From Anaspis maculata (lineage: Eukaryota; Arthropoda; Insecta; Coleoptera; Scraptiidae), in NCBI GenBank assembly GCA_949128115.1, contig OX421963.1, positions 34,269,979-34,333,978 of the forward strand: a DNA stretch of 64,000 bases, given 5' to 3'. The position numbers and the translations under genes are program-made. This document shows positions 21,526-32,043 of the stretch, one piece after another (the first letter of the stretch is position 1; every line of letters begins with the position of its first letter). The notes under the pieces were generated by a model. That model was not told the DNA's origin. It made no database searches and saw only the letters and a list, made by a program, of their open reading frames with translations.

Positions 21526-21785
21526 TTTTGGCTTGGTATATTTTTGGCGTGGCATATTTTTGCGTGACATATTTATGGCGTGGTATACTTTTGGCTTGGT
21601 ATATTTTTGGCTTGGTATATCTTTGGCGTGGTATATTTGTGGCATGGTATATTATTGTCATGGTATGTTTTTGGCTGGTATATGTTTAGTTGGTATATTT
21701 GTGGCCTGGGATATTATTGGTATGGTATATTCTTGACTGGTATGTTTTTGCCGGTATATTTGTGGTGGTATATTTTTGATTTTGT
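21526..21785 (-). repeat. 15-16-bp minisatellite, array 3 (GGTATA orientation)
   Basis: About 16 copies of a 15-16-bp unit, consensus near GGCTTGGTATATTTTT, run tandemly. It is the same minisatellite as arrays 1 and 2 but inverted relative to array 2. The hydrophobic Trp/Tyr/Phe-rich open frames across it are translation of the repeat, not a protein. Confidence 0.9.
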
Positions 21786-21799
21786 GGTATCTTTCGGCG

Positions 21800-22880
21800 C
21801 CCGACCGAAAGTACTTCTTCAGTTTTTTATAAAGTATCACGTGCGGCATCCCATTCAAGGTGCACTTGAAGAAAGATACATGCAGTTTTGATGTCAAACC
21901 GTCTGTTTCCAATCTCAGGACTAAAAAAAATGGGTACCTGGGGTGTCAGCAGATTTCCTTCTTGCCACAGTCTCAATCAACATTGTGCACATATCACACA
22001 GGTAGATAGTAAAGCAGTAAAGCAAACTCCATGGCCTTGAAAGGGATCAGATATGAAGGAATATGTGCTTCTAAAGCCGAGTTACGCTGTTCTACTTCAA
22101 CTGAGCCTCTTAGTGTTTAGGTACTCTAGTCCAGAGGTTAGTAACACGGACCCTGCACATGGTGACAGAAGCACGAAATCTGGTAGGATGGCACAACAGA
22201 CTGTACTGTACCTACTCTTTTGATTGAGAACGGGCGCCTGGCTGATTTTTTTCACTACTGGGCTTAGGGATCCACGGCCACTTTTTGGTTTAAGTAGTGA
22301 CAAACCTTGGCTTCTTTTTGCCAGTATGCGTTTGACCGTGCAGTACGTTACTAAGGATCAAAGCAACGCGCTGAATGCTGGCAGCTGCATTGTTGGAATC
22401 TCTGAAGAATTCGTCGTAACAGCGTCAAAGTATTTCAGGTTCTCTCGCAGATAAACGAGCTGGATCCCCATACATGACGTGAAAATTATCAGGTAATCAA
22501 AACCAATAAAGGAACAACACAACAGTAACAGTAGGTATAACGTAACAGGAACAACAGTAACTGTATAAGTAACACGTACAGATTCTCAAAACTTGCGTCG
22601 ATAGGTGCTTATTACGATGTTTTTTTCCAAAAGCTATCTAGGTGGACAGAAACAGGACAGTTTGGACGACAGTAAAAAACTTCGCGGTTGATTTTGATTG
22701 GCATGTCACACTGACTTGGGACTAAAACAATAAACGGTTTAGAACTAGACAAAGCTAAAACGACTTTTACCATATACTTCCATTGCCTACTGAGATAGCA
22801 ATCAATCTGAAACAACGTTATACTTTGGTTTAAGTTCATTAGCATTTTTGAAACCAAAAAAAAAAAAAATCCAATTTGAA
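21800..22880. other. No recognised feature
   Basis: AT-rich, apparently unique DNA. The longest frame (about 110 codons, minus strand, 22612-22947) contains a poly-Phe stretch from a poly-A run and has no recognisable domain. Confidence 0.35.
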
Positions 22881-23102
22881 GGAATAATTTTTGGATTTTG
22901 AAAATGCCAATGAGGTCAAACCAAAGTACATTCTTGCAGCTTTCCATAGAGACCAGAATGATAAATTCATGTCAAGGAATAAGCCGGTGGCCCTTGATTT
23001 CGCAACTGATATCACCAATTTAACTCCATCCTTAATGTATAGTTTCTTTCGAATCTTAGTTCTTTTTCGCTAAAATTAGCTTCAATGTCATAAAAGTTAT
23101 GT

Positions 23103-23522
23103 ATGTACCTGAATTGCGCGGTATTTATTGGTCAAATAGCCGATTCGGAACTTTATTGGAAGATAGAAATACCGGCCCTTAGACTTTCACTTGGTAGTGG
23201 CGACACTAGTAAACTGCCCTGGAAAACACTTACGGATTTGTTGAAGACATCGCTGGTTGCAATTCCACCGAGTCCACTACCCATGTATGTGTACGCCGAT
23301 GTGGTCCTACAAACCCACGCGAAATTCATAGTTAACAAGGATGAGATCACTTTCAAAGTGTTGAAAATAGGGAAAAGTTGTGGTCTTCACCGTGCGTGGT
23401 GGTGGTTGAACGTGAGTGGCACCTGGTGCGAAACAGTGCTCTGTCTGGAGATATCCATTCTGTATGATGGAAGCATCCAAAGCAGTCTGAAAGGTTCACG
23501 TCCAATTTCATTGTTTCACTAA
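23103..23522 (+). CDS. Unidentified 139-codon open frame, possible terminal exon
   Basis: This frame is longer than expected by chance in such AT-rich DNA. It contains mixed-composition protein-like text, for example ADVVLQTHAKFIVNKDEITF near its middle. It ends at TAA (23520-23522), and an AATAAA follows 53 bases later at 23575-23580, as at a gene 3' end. No repeat explains it. The 5' limit is unclear: 'ggtcaaatag' near 23136 could be a splice acceptor, in which case the exon is shorter than the frame. A second frame at 22891-23073 lies upstream and might be related. I do not recognise the product and assign no function. Confidence 0.25.
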   Translation: MYLNCAVFIGQIADSELYWKIEIPALRLSLGSGDTSKLPWKTLTDLLKTSLVAIPPSPLPMYVYADVVLQTHAKFIVNKDEITFKVLKIGKSCGLHRAWWWLNVSGTWCETVLCLEISILYDGSIQSSLKGSRPISLFH

Positions 23523-23574
23523 CAGGAAGTGTTGATCAACAATCTAACGAATGTACGTTACTCCTTAGACTATC

Positions 23575-23580
23575 AATAAA
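23575..23580 (+). terminator. Possible polyadenylation signal
   Basis: AATAAA lies 53 bases after the stop of the frame at 23103-23522. It gives modest support to that frame as a terminal exon. The hexamer is common by chance in AT-rich DNA. Confidence 0.25.
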
Positions 23581-23591
23581 ATTTTGGCACC

Positions 23592-24136
23592 CTATGGCTT
23601 GTGGGGGTTTGTTGGAATTGTTGGAAGGCTAGTCAAAAACTGTTTCAGATCTATAGTTGAAAATGGTTGGACGGTGAATGGTGCGATTAAAAAAAAGCTA
23701 GGGTCGGCTGGGGGTTGAGGGGTTGACAGTAGATCATAACACGTATCATGGAAAAACGACTCACCGTTTTTAAAAATCACCTGTTCGAGCATTTTTTCCG
23801 GAAAAAATATGACAAGAAATTATGAATTTTGTCCCGGACTTTTGAGTAACCTTGGGGTTCCTCCAAACTTTATAGTGAGGCGTTCGATCTAATTTTCAAT
23901 GGTAGATCTGGATACAGTTTCTGACAAGCTTTCAAACGAGCCTCCCAAGCCATAGGGTGCCATTTAAAAAAAATACTAAGAGTGGCTAGCGGTCAAGGGA
24001 TTGATGGTAGATCATGACACAGGTCATGGAAAAACGGCCCCTTTTTAGAAATCGACCGGTTCGAACGTTTTATTCGAAAAAAAAATGGGGTAAAAAATTA
24101 TGAATCTCATTCCAGACTTTTGAATAACCCTGTACA
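23592..24136 (+). repeat. Diverged direct repeat, ~279-bp period
   Basis: The segment around 23690-23850 is repeated around 23965-24130. Paired words are 'gtagatcataacac' (23729) and 'gtagatcatgacac' (24008), 'catggaaaaacg', and 'aattatgaat(t/c)t' followed by 'gacttttgagtaacc' or 'gacttttgaataacc'. The second copy ends 'aaccctgta', the terminal word of the TA/CAGGGTG elements, so this may be part of such an element. Confidence 0.65.
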
Positions 24137-24179
24137 ATTATACAAGGTGATTTTTTTAAAAGGACCCGCCCCAGATTTC

Positions 24180-25070
24180 TCGCTGCCAAATTTTTTCCGA
24201 GGAAAAGGCTGAAACAGATAGATTTTTATTTTGAGGGAGACATCTAAGACCCACAATGTCAAATTTTCATCTCTAACCTTTCCCCTCCACCCTACCCTAC
24301 TTTAGAATTTCAAATAGCACTACCTATGTTGTAAATCATCAAACTAAAGGTAATAAATATTCTCCTTTTGTCAAAGATACTTTGAATTCTTCTAAACCAC
24401 CCCAAACCCTTCTAAAAAAAATTTCATTGTCAAATAATGGGAACTTTTCCCCCTGTTATGCCCGTATTCATAGTAGTTGTCAAGTGCACCTTGTTCAAGT
24501 ACTCCTTGAAATAAAGCTGTAACTCAAGTACGAATTCTGTTTCATAGACATAACTTTGGCTTTCCTCGAGGAATACTATTTCACAGCAATAGCCAAAAAT
24601 ATGTCCATGAAACAGAAATCTTACTTGAGTTACAGCTTGATAAAAAGTGATACTTGAACAAGGTGCACTTGACAACGACTATGAATACGGGCATCAGCTG
24701 CCGATCCTTAAGGAACAGATTTTCCAGCAAGAACAGGTCAATTTTTATTTCGAAGGAGCCATCAAAGACACATACCTATTGCCAAATTCCCATCTTCAAT
24801 CCCTTCGCCTCCCAATTAAAAGATTTGAATAGGGTTAATGGGGGGTCTGGAGAACTTGGAATTATTTTTTACAGAAAGAGAATCTCATCACCTTCAGTCT
24901 GATGTTTCACAAGGTGAATGTTGCTATTTGAAATTTCAAAGTAGGGTAGGGTGGAGGCGAAGGGATTAAAGATGAAAATTTGGCGATACGTGTTTCAGAC
25001 GCCTCCTTCAAAATAAAAATCGACCTGTTTTCGCTGGAAAATTTATTTCCCAAGAATCGGAAGTTGATAG
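24180..25070. mobile_element. Foldback element related to 5618-6730
   Basis: Inverted arms share 'gatttttattttgaggga' near 24220 with 'tccttcaaaataaaaatcga' near 25004, and 'ccaccctaccctactttaga' near 24288 with 'caaagtagggtagggtgga' near 24937. The same arm sequence (caggtcgatttttat, then a short purine-rich word) occurs in the 5618-6730 foldback. A smaller palindrome occupies its centre. The ends are degenerate. Confidence 0.7.
24459..24694. repeat. Palindrome nested in the foldback centre
   Basis: 'tgcccgtattcatagtagtt' at 24459 pairs with its near complement ending at 24694. The pairing continues through 'gtcaagtgcaccttgttcaagta' and its complement and through 'agctgtaactcaag' with 'cttgagttacagct'. 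It is a distinct hairpin inside the larger element. Confidence 0.75.
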
Positions 25071-25384
25071 GGGAAAAGCTTTCTTTTGATTGGTAAGGCA
25101 GCGGTTTTGATTCTGCTAGAGAAAATTTGCAGAAAATTGAATTGCACTGTCTAATTAGTTCTGAAAAAAGAATGTTTCTCGATCTTTGGCTACGTTTACA
25201 CCGGTGGACTAAAACTGGACTGACCCAAGCACTGACCCAAATTCCACCTAAAATAATTCTTCTCTTCCAGCGTTTTCACCGGCAGACTAACGCGGCCGAC
25301 CTATTTTAAAATATGAACTTAAACTAAATAAATATAAGAACTTAATTTACATCAGTCCACGGCTAACCGGAGACCTGACCCAAG

Positions 25385-25975
25385 CTTTACGTTTGGCCAA
25401 AAATTTACGTCATAAGGTACATGAATGAAACCATGAGGCTTTTGTGTGGGAACATTCCCTTAATAAAAAATCTGGTCACAAGACAAAACTTTTGGGGGCT
25501 CTCGGTCCATAAGACAGGTTTGAAATTATAAAAAAGGGCCAAAATTGACCTTCTCCTAAAAACTTCTCTTTTGAAATAATCTCAGGAATAAAAAGCCATT
25601 CTTACATGATTTTTTATGCAGGTTCCCAATCTGTCCACAAATTTTTTTAATGATACATCGCTTACAGAGGGCAACATCGAACATTTTTTCTCAAACCGTA
25701 CACCCTGTATTTTAACATGGAAATCGATTCCGTCTCACATCATGATTACAAGAATATATCTCACTTATTGGGTTTGTCAACAAAACGCCTGTGAAAAAAC
25801 TTATAAATTTTCGTATTTTTTTTGAAAATTTCAAACTTGTCTTGAGGACCGAAACCCCAAAAAAATTTGTCCCACGATGAGATTTTCGATTAAGGGGATG
25901 TTCCCACATAAAATCCAGTTGGTTCCATTCATGTACCTTATGATGTAAATTTTTGGCAATTTTTTCGAAAATTGA
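25385..25975. repeat. Foldback repeat
   Basis: 'acgtcataaggtacatgaat' near 25408 pairs with 'attcatgtaccttatgatgt' near 25927. 'gtgggaacattcccttaat' pairs with 'attaaggggatgttcccac', and 'tcggtccataagacaggtttg' pairs with 'caaacttgtcttgaggaccga'. Part of the arm ('catgtaccttatgacgtaag') recurs again at about 26073. No coding capacity. Confidence 0.75.
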
Positions 25976-26199
25976 CGAGCTCATACCAGCCTAAAGCCCC
26001 CGGTCTGACATGGAAGATAAAGCAATTTTTGACAACCTTATCAACGCACATTAGACCTACAGGGTTGAAATCATGTACCTTATGACGTAAGTTTTGAGAC
26101 ATCAGCTCCCTGTACATGTTCATCGATAAGTTTTCTCTCAATAGTGCGGCGGTTAACGACCATTTTTCATAGAAACCTTGCATTTTGTGATAAAAGCAT

Positions 26200-27290
26200 G
26201 AAATTTGGCATATAGGTACGCTCTACAGACTCTCCTTTACTATTTACGAGGCGGACCCACGATGGAACCGCCGTGCAGCTGTCAGGATTGTCATTTGCCT
26301 ACCTTCCAGGGGCAAAAACTGAAGTCGGTTATCGAGCTGATTCAAAAGTGACGCCTATCAATGCAGTAGACCTTCACAGTATAACTCCACCAAAACAGAT
26401 GTCAATATTACAAAAGGAAGGGGAATGGGAGGGGATAGTTCTAGCCACGGCACAGATCTTTTTATTTGTTAATTTCGGACCAAATTGATAAGTTTGGTGT
26501 CGTTTCCGACTAAATTTCTTCTTTTGAATTCAAATTGAATGTTGCAATCACGGTTTGAAAAAAAAAAATTTGTTTTGTTAAAAAAATATATATCAGAAAA
26601 AAAATTAGGGTTCCCATCATTTTGACTTTTATCCTAATTCAAGGCATTCGAAGTGGGAATCGTTATTTAGTTCACTTCTTCAAAGCTTCCTGCACATGAA
26701 AACCATGTATACGAGACCAGATTTTTACTTTGACAAGTTCGTGAGCCTCATTTGTTCCTAAAGTCGTAAAAGTAATATGCAATAATTTTCATGTACGAAT
26801 CGAAGTGTGCGTGCCAAGGTATCGTGGCGATTCTGACAGCTGCACGGCGGTTCCGTCATGGGTGCATCTCTAATATCGTAAAGGACAGTCCATAGAGTGC
26901 CGTAGACCATGTATGTCAAGTTTCAGGCTTATTTCACAAACTGCAAGGCTTTGCACGCACACCTCCATTCGTACATGAAAATTAATATAATTATTGGATA
27001 TTACTTCTACGACTTTAGGAACAAATGAGGCTCACGATCTTGTCAAAGTAAAAATCAGGTCTCGTACATGGTTTGTTATGTACAGGAAGCTTTGAAGATG
27101 TCTAAATAAGGATTTCCACTTCGAATGCCCGGAATTAGGATATAAGTCAAAATGACAAAAGACCAAGATGTTTTCTGAAATTTTTTTCTTTCACAAAACA
27201 AGATCTTTTTTTTCAAACTGCAATCACAACATTCAATTTGAACTCAGAAGATGTAATTTAGTCGGAAACGACGCTAATGTCAAATTTCAC
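26200..27290. repeat. Composite foldback repeat
   Basis: A long inverted pair spans about 26490-26810 and 26960-27285. Landmarks are 'gtcgtttccgactaaatt' opposite 'aatttagtcggaaacgac', and 'aacaaatgaggctcacga' opposite 'tcgtgagcctcatttgtt'. Overlapping it, 26245-26290 ('ccgccgtgcagctgtcag') pairs with 26835-26870 ('ctgacagctgcacggcgg'). The two interleaved pairings suggest one foldback inserted into or recombined with another. Confidence 0.7.
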
Positions 27291-27299
27291 AGCCGTCCG

Positions 27300-28890
27300 G
27301 GATGTCATTTCATTTGATTGTACTTTATATAGGGTGTACCTACACCTACAATAAACCTGCAAGCGACACCTAGGCACCTGACGGAACAGATAACGGAGCT
27401 CTGTTCCATTTCCATCCAAGATCCGGTAGATCTCAACGTAGATAAATCCGAGGATAAATCTCAAATAAACAAAAGTTCTCCCAACCTGAGTAGGTATGCC
27501 CAGATTCAGAATCATTTGGAATGGCGTTTTTCAAAATAAACGGAACGTATACGCCGCGTCGGAGAGCGCGCGCAATCTTTGGAATTTATAGGGCTTGGGG
27601 TCACGTCGGGTGGAAAATTTTAAGATAAAAGTTGTCCAAGTGAAACGCCGCGAAACTTTTAAATGTGTATAACGAAAATTCGCGTTCCATCAGTGTGTTT
27701 TCCTTTTCTCGGTCGCCAGCTGTTTTACGACCGGTTAAATAAAATGCGACATGCCCCGCGGAGTAGCATGTCGGGGCGCCCTCCCCCTCCCCCTGATGCC
27801 TCTGTCCTCCCTTAATTTGAGTTGAGCGTATAAATGAAATTCGAGGAGGATTGCACGAGTTGACACCAAGTTGCAAATCGACTGCACCGCCGCCACCATC
27901 GGCAACAGAAGCAGCAATTAGTGCAACTGCACAATAATAAAATTTCAAACTTTACGAGCACAATTACGAGGACTTCTGTGTACGTCTGTATACTGGTATA
28001 ATGAAGAGTAGTAGAAGTCGGGTGGCGGATGGTAAATTTGGGGCCATCGCAAAGTTGAGTAGTTTGCTGAAGACTTGTTAACGGACCTGCAACTTGACGC
28101 GCGGATGCATTTATTATGATTTTAGTTTCGTGAGGTATTCGTTCCATAGGAAACCTGTCCGGGATACGTCAGAGAGACGGTGTAGGAAGTTGCCTGGGAT
28201 ATTGCCTTTTGGAAATTTGACTCGTTCGAATTTACGGCTTTACGAGGATGTTCCGTTCCGAGGGAACGAGTTGGTAACGATCATCTGTCCCGTATTGATA
28301 GGTATCTTTCAGTATGCGGTCTGTATCGCTACTTCAATATGTATGCAGATATATGCGTGTGACTGGCGTACGAAACACTACCGAGGGCTCCGACCAGAAA
28401 GTGGTTGTTTGAAATCGGGCCCGCGCAAGAAATCAATTCCGGGGATTACCGCGCCGGTATTGCTCGTTTAAAATGTGTGATGATGTCGCGCTAATGTCTA
28501 ATTTGGGGCTCCAAAGAGGTCGTCGAAAGTTGGCCACAAAGTGATACAAATTGTCGAAATGCAAGAAGCAACGAATGTTCGAGGGGACTTTTCATAAACG
28601 CAAATTTTATGACATGGCGATAAATTGAGGCTCGAGAACCGCCGCCGACGCCGCCGCCGGAGAAAAAGCGACTTTGGAAGTTGGCTTGTTCTTCCGCTCG
28701 CACCGTTTAACGACGTCGGTTTTTTCGCTGGGTTCAGTAGACAGCGAGTCGACGGATAAGAACAGAACGCACCTATTCTGGATGTTTGTGTAGACAGGTT
28801 GGAAACTTGCCTACATCTATTCTAACAAAGCATACATAATAAGATACCTAAATATGCAGCTATATAGAATGAGTCGACTCTTTCATGATT
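27300..28890. other. Unique, relatively GC-rich DNA; no identified gene
   Basis: No repeats are visible. Frames of 110-125 codons exist on both strands (for example plus 28094-28471 and minus 27812-28147), but they overlap, and none contains a recognisable domain. The higher GC and lack of transposons would fit a promoter, conserved non-coding block or unrecognised exon. Confidence 0.35.
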
Positions 28891-29019
28891 GCTTCCACCT
28901 TTTTACTATAAGTACTGCTTATAGCTTATAGTGCATGTATACAGGGTGTTTTAGGGATGATAGCAAAAAATTCAACTGTGGGTAGATCTTGTCAAAATAT
29001 GACGAAAACCTATATATAT

Positions 29020-30333
29020 CGCTGTGCTGGAATGATAGTAAGATAACTTCAAATTTCTGATTTTTGGATTATTCCAAAATCTATAGCTCCAAGCTATTCT
29101 CTACCTGGTAAAAAAATCGAATTACTCAGAATCATCATGGAAGTACATAAAAAATGAATATCTCACTGTTATAATTATCTGATTTTTAAACAGTTCTGGT
29201 CTAATACTCGGACATCTCAAAATGTTCTATTTCTTCTACTGAGGAATAGATCGAATTTGATCTTGCCTTCTGGTATAATACGAAGACATTTCAACATGTC
29301 CCAATTTTACAACAAATCTGATTTGGAAATTTCAAGTTGTCCTTGTTTTTTATGTTATCTCAGTATTTTACTGTGAAAGATGTCTCACTCTTATACCAAA
29401 AAACCAACTGATTTAATGAAAGTCTTCAGATATTTCATTTTAACTCACTATTGCACAAATATACCCTCATGCGTTTGTAAAATATCTTACTTTTCTCTAA
29501 GTTGTCCCACTATTCGACCAGAAATGTTCCGTGAATTGTTTGAAATGACTTAATAATTTTAAGTTATCTCCAATGTACATTGCCATGATTTCGTTATCCA
29601 CAGGTCAGTTTGTATTGGACAAAACTGAACCAAAACGATGGATAGATGCGGAGGCAGACTATATTGGTTATAGCTATGGCCAAGACTGCCAAAAGTAAAA
29701 CAAATCGTGAAAATCGGTTCACAGGATGAAATGTTCGATGAAAAATCTTGAATGATAAAGTTATGAACTTTGACATTTTTCAATATTTGACACACGACAG
29801 TTAGCTAAACACTATCTACTGTTCTGAATACAGTTTTTCAAGGACTTTCAAATGAATTTCCAATTTCTGATAGTGACACTTGTATTTGTCAGATGACAGC
29901 CAAAAGCTAATGGGCCTATTTCATATCATACAATACTTAAAGATAACTATGAAAAATATGTTGAACCAGGTTATGCTTACTGTGCGATACTCGGACAACT
30001 TGAAAAAAAAGAGGGATAAATTCAAAATCACTCTACGAATTCCTGACGAATAGTAGGATAACTTACATGAAAAAACGGACAACTTCCAACAGAACCATTA
30101 TTTCTAGCGATATACAAGGATATGTTCACTTTTTGATTTTTTTCTCAAAAAGTAAATGTGATTTCATAATGAATTCCTCACAGGTCAATCAGGAGTGATA
30201 TAATACAACTGGAAAATTAAAAAATCTCTGAAATTTCGAGAAGAAGAGTGTTTTTCGTTCTTCTGAAATGTTCAAGTGGCGATTACTCGAAACTATGTTT
30301 TTCAAGTTGTCTTACTATCATTCTAGTACAGCG
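29020..30333. mobile_element. 1.3-kb element with inverted ends, nested in the left arm
   Basis: The ends are CGCTGTGCTGGAATGATAGT (29020) and the complement of CGCTGTACTAGAATGATAGT (ending 30333). They are flanked by 'atat' on both sides. No transposase frame is present. The interior holds about ten scattered copies of an ~18-bp motif related to GATAGTAGGATAACTTCAAA in both orientations (see findings). The other arm of the host palindrome and the relative at 41682 lack it, confirming that it is an insertion. Confidence 0.75.
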
Positions 30334-30756
30334 ATATCATTTTGTGAAGTTCGGCCTAATGACGAAGATACAGCCCTCCAAAGTTCACTTTTTCGGATTT
30401 CAAAAATTTGTAACTCAGGAACGTTTAGACAAATTTAGCTTTAATTCGGCAAAAGCTGGTTTGTCATAATTATCTATCAACCTTTCAAATTTGGGAAGAA
30501 TCCAACTAGTGATGTAGGAGTTATGAGGGTCAATAATTTAGAAGCATCCGAAGACAATTTGACTTAAGGTGACCCCTCATAACTTGTACGCCACTGATTG
30601 TATTCTTTCCAAATTTACCAGGTTAATAGATGATTATGACGGAATTAAAGCTGGATTTGTCGAAACGTTTCTGAGCTATAAATTTTTGAATTCCGAAAAA
30701 AGTGAACTTTGGAGGGCTGTATCTTCGTCAATAGGCCGAACTTTGCAAAATGGTAT

Positions 30757-31280
30757 TGTTACGATATCTCGCGTACGGGTTCGAATATAATTGAGACGAT
30801 CGATTAAAAACACACACTGTTTATTTCTGCGTACTACTACAATAAATAACGCCGACAATTATCTACTTGGAATATATCGCAGGTACTTCGCTTGTTTTGC
30901 ACTTGTTACCACCTCGCATTCCAATTCAATACTGCCGCGAGCTGCCAGCTGACGCCTTATATTAGGCCTCCGAACAACGTTCCCGAAGTTTCTGTCTACT
31001 TCCAGCAAATTCCATAGTGCATGGCATATGCGGTTTCTAGACCATTCCTGAATAATCACGCACACCTTCCGCGTGCTTTCCATGTGTTCTGGAATCTGCA
31101 CCTCCGCCAAAGTGGATTGATGTGCTTTGATCGAACGTTGGAGTCTCCATTCAGTTTCACATACACGAACGCTCTAGAATGCACCAGATCGCTCTAGACT
31201 TCTACACTGCGATCTAATGGATGGAAGGATCCAGAAAGATCGAGTGTTTACCAATATAAACGGGATCGCCGCTCGTAACA
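30757..31280 (-). mobile_element. Solo LTR of a Ty3/gypsy-type element (minus orientation)
   Basis: TGTTACGATATC at 30757 and CTCGTAACA at 31280 form the inverted LTR ends. The sequence is the complement of the LTR at 33269-33775. Flanking 4-mers are GTAT (30753-30756) and GTAC (31281-31284), a plausible 4-bp target duplication with one change. No internal retrotransposon sequence adjoins it, so it is a solo LTR. Confidence 0.85.
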
Positions 31281-31498
31281 GTACATATATAGGTTTTCGT
31301 CATATTTTGACAAGATCTACCTACAGCTAAATTTTGCGCTATCATCCCTGAAACACCCTGTATAGCACCGAGTACATATAGCACTGCTCAAGTACTTATA
31401 GTGGAAAAGGTGGAGAGCGGACAGTGAGCACACCAGACAATTTTCAGTTTCATTCCGAATATAACCAAAAAGGTCTATTGGTCGCCTAAGTTTGATAT

Positions 31499-32010
31499 TG
31501 TTACGATATCTCACGTACGGGTTCGAATATAATTGAGACAATTGTTTTAAAACAAACACTGTTTATTTCTGCGTACTACAATCAATAACTACAACAATTA
31601 TCCACGCTTGGAATTATATCGCAGGTACTTCGCTTGTTATCGCTCGCTATCCAATTCAATACTGCCGCGAGCTCCCGGCTGACGCCTTATATAAGGCTTC
31701 CGAGCAGCGTTCTCGAGCTTTCTGTCTACTTCCAGCAAATTCCATAGTGCCTGGCATATGCGGTTTCTAGACCATTCCTGAATAATCACACACACCTTCC
31801 GCGTGCTTTCCATGTGTTCTGGAATCTGCACCTCCGCCAAAGTGGACTGATGTGCCTTGATCGAACGTTCGAGTCTCCATTGAGTTTCACATACACGAAC
31901 GCTCTGGAATGCACGAGATCGCTCCAGACTTCTACACTGCGATCTGATGGATGGAAGGATCCAGAAAAGTCGAGTGTTTACAAATATGTACGGGATCGCC
32001 GCTCGTAATA
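31499..32010 (-). mobile_element. Second solo LTR (minus orientation)
   Basis: This is the same LTR family and orientation as 30757-31280, with ends TGTTACGATATC and CTCGTAATA. A 4-bp direct repeat ATAT lies immediately outside each end (31495-31498 and 32011-32014), as expected for LTR insertion. It therefore belongs to its own insertion and is not the 5' LTR of the plus-strand pol remains that begin just downstream. Confidence 0.85.
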
Positions 32011-32043
32011 ATATAATGAAGTAGCTTCTATAGGATCCTTGTT

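Larger units (their letters stand above)
28942..31360. mobile_element. TA/CAGGGTG palindromic element with an insertion in each arm
   Basis: The element begins CAGGGTGTTTTAGGGATGA at 28942 and ends CACCCTG at 31360, with TA outside both ends. The palindrome is made of 28942-29019, 30334-30756 and 31281-31360, about 580 bp in total, centred near 30545 ('agttatgagggtca' facing 'tgacccctcataact'). The left arm carries an insertion at 29020-30333, and the right arm carries a solo LTR at 30757-31280. Outside the ends, 'ccacctttttactata' (28898) and its complement near 31405 also pair. A one-arm relative lies at 41682-41890. Confidence 0.85.

Noticed and set aside
21447..21891. Hydrophobic Trp/Tyr/Phe-rich open frames (three overlapping, up to 103 codons)
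   Set aside because: They are translation of the 15-16-bp GGTATATTTTTGGCT minisatellite. A near-multiple-of-three period keeps frames open artificially.
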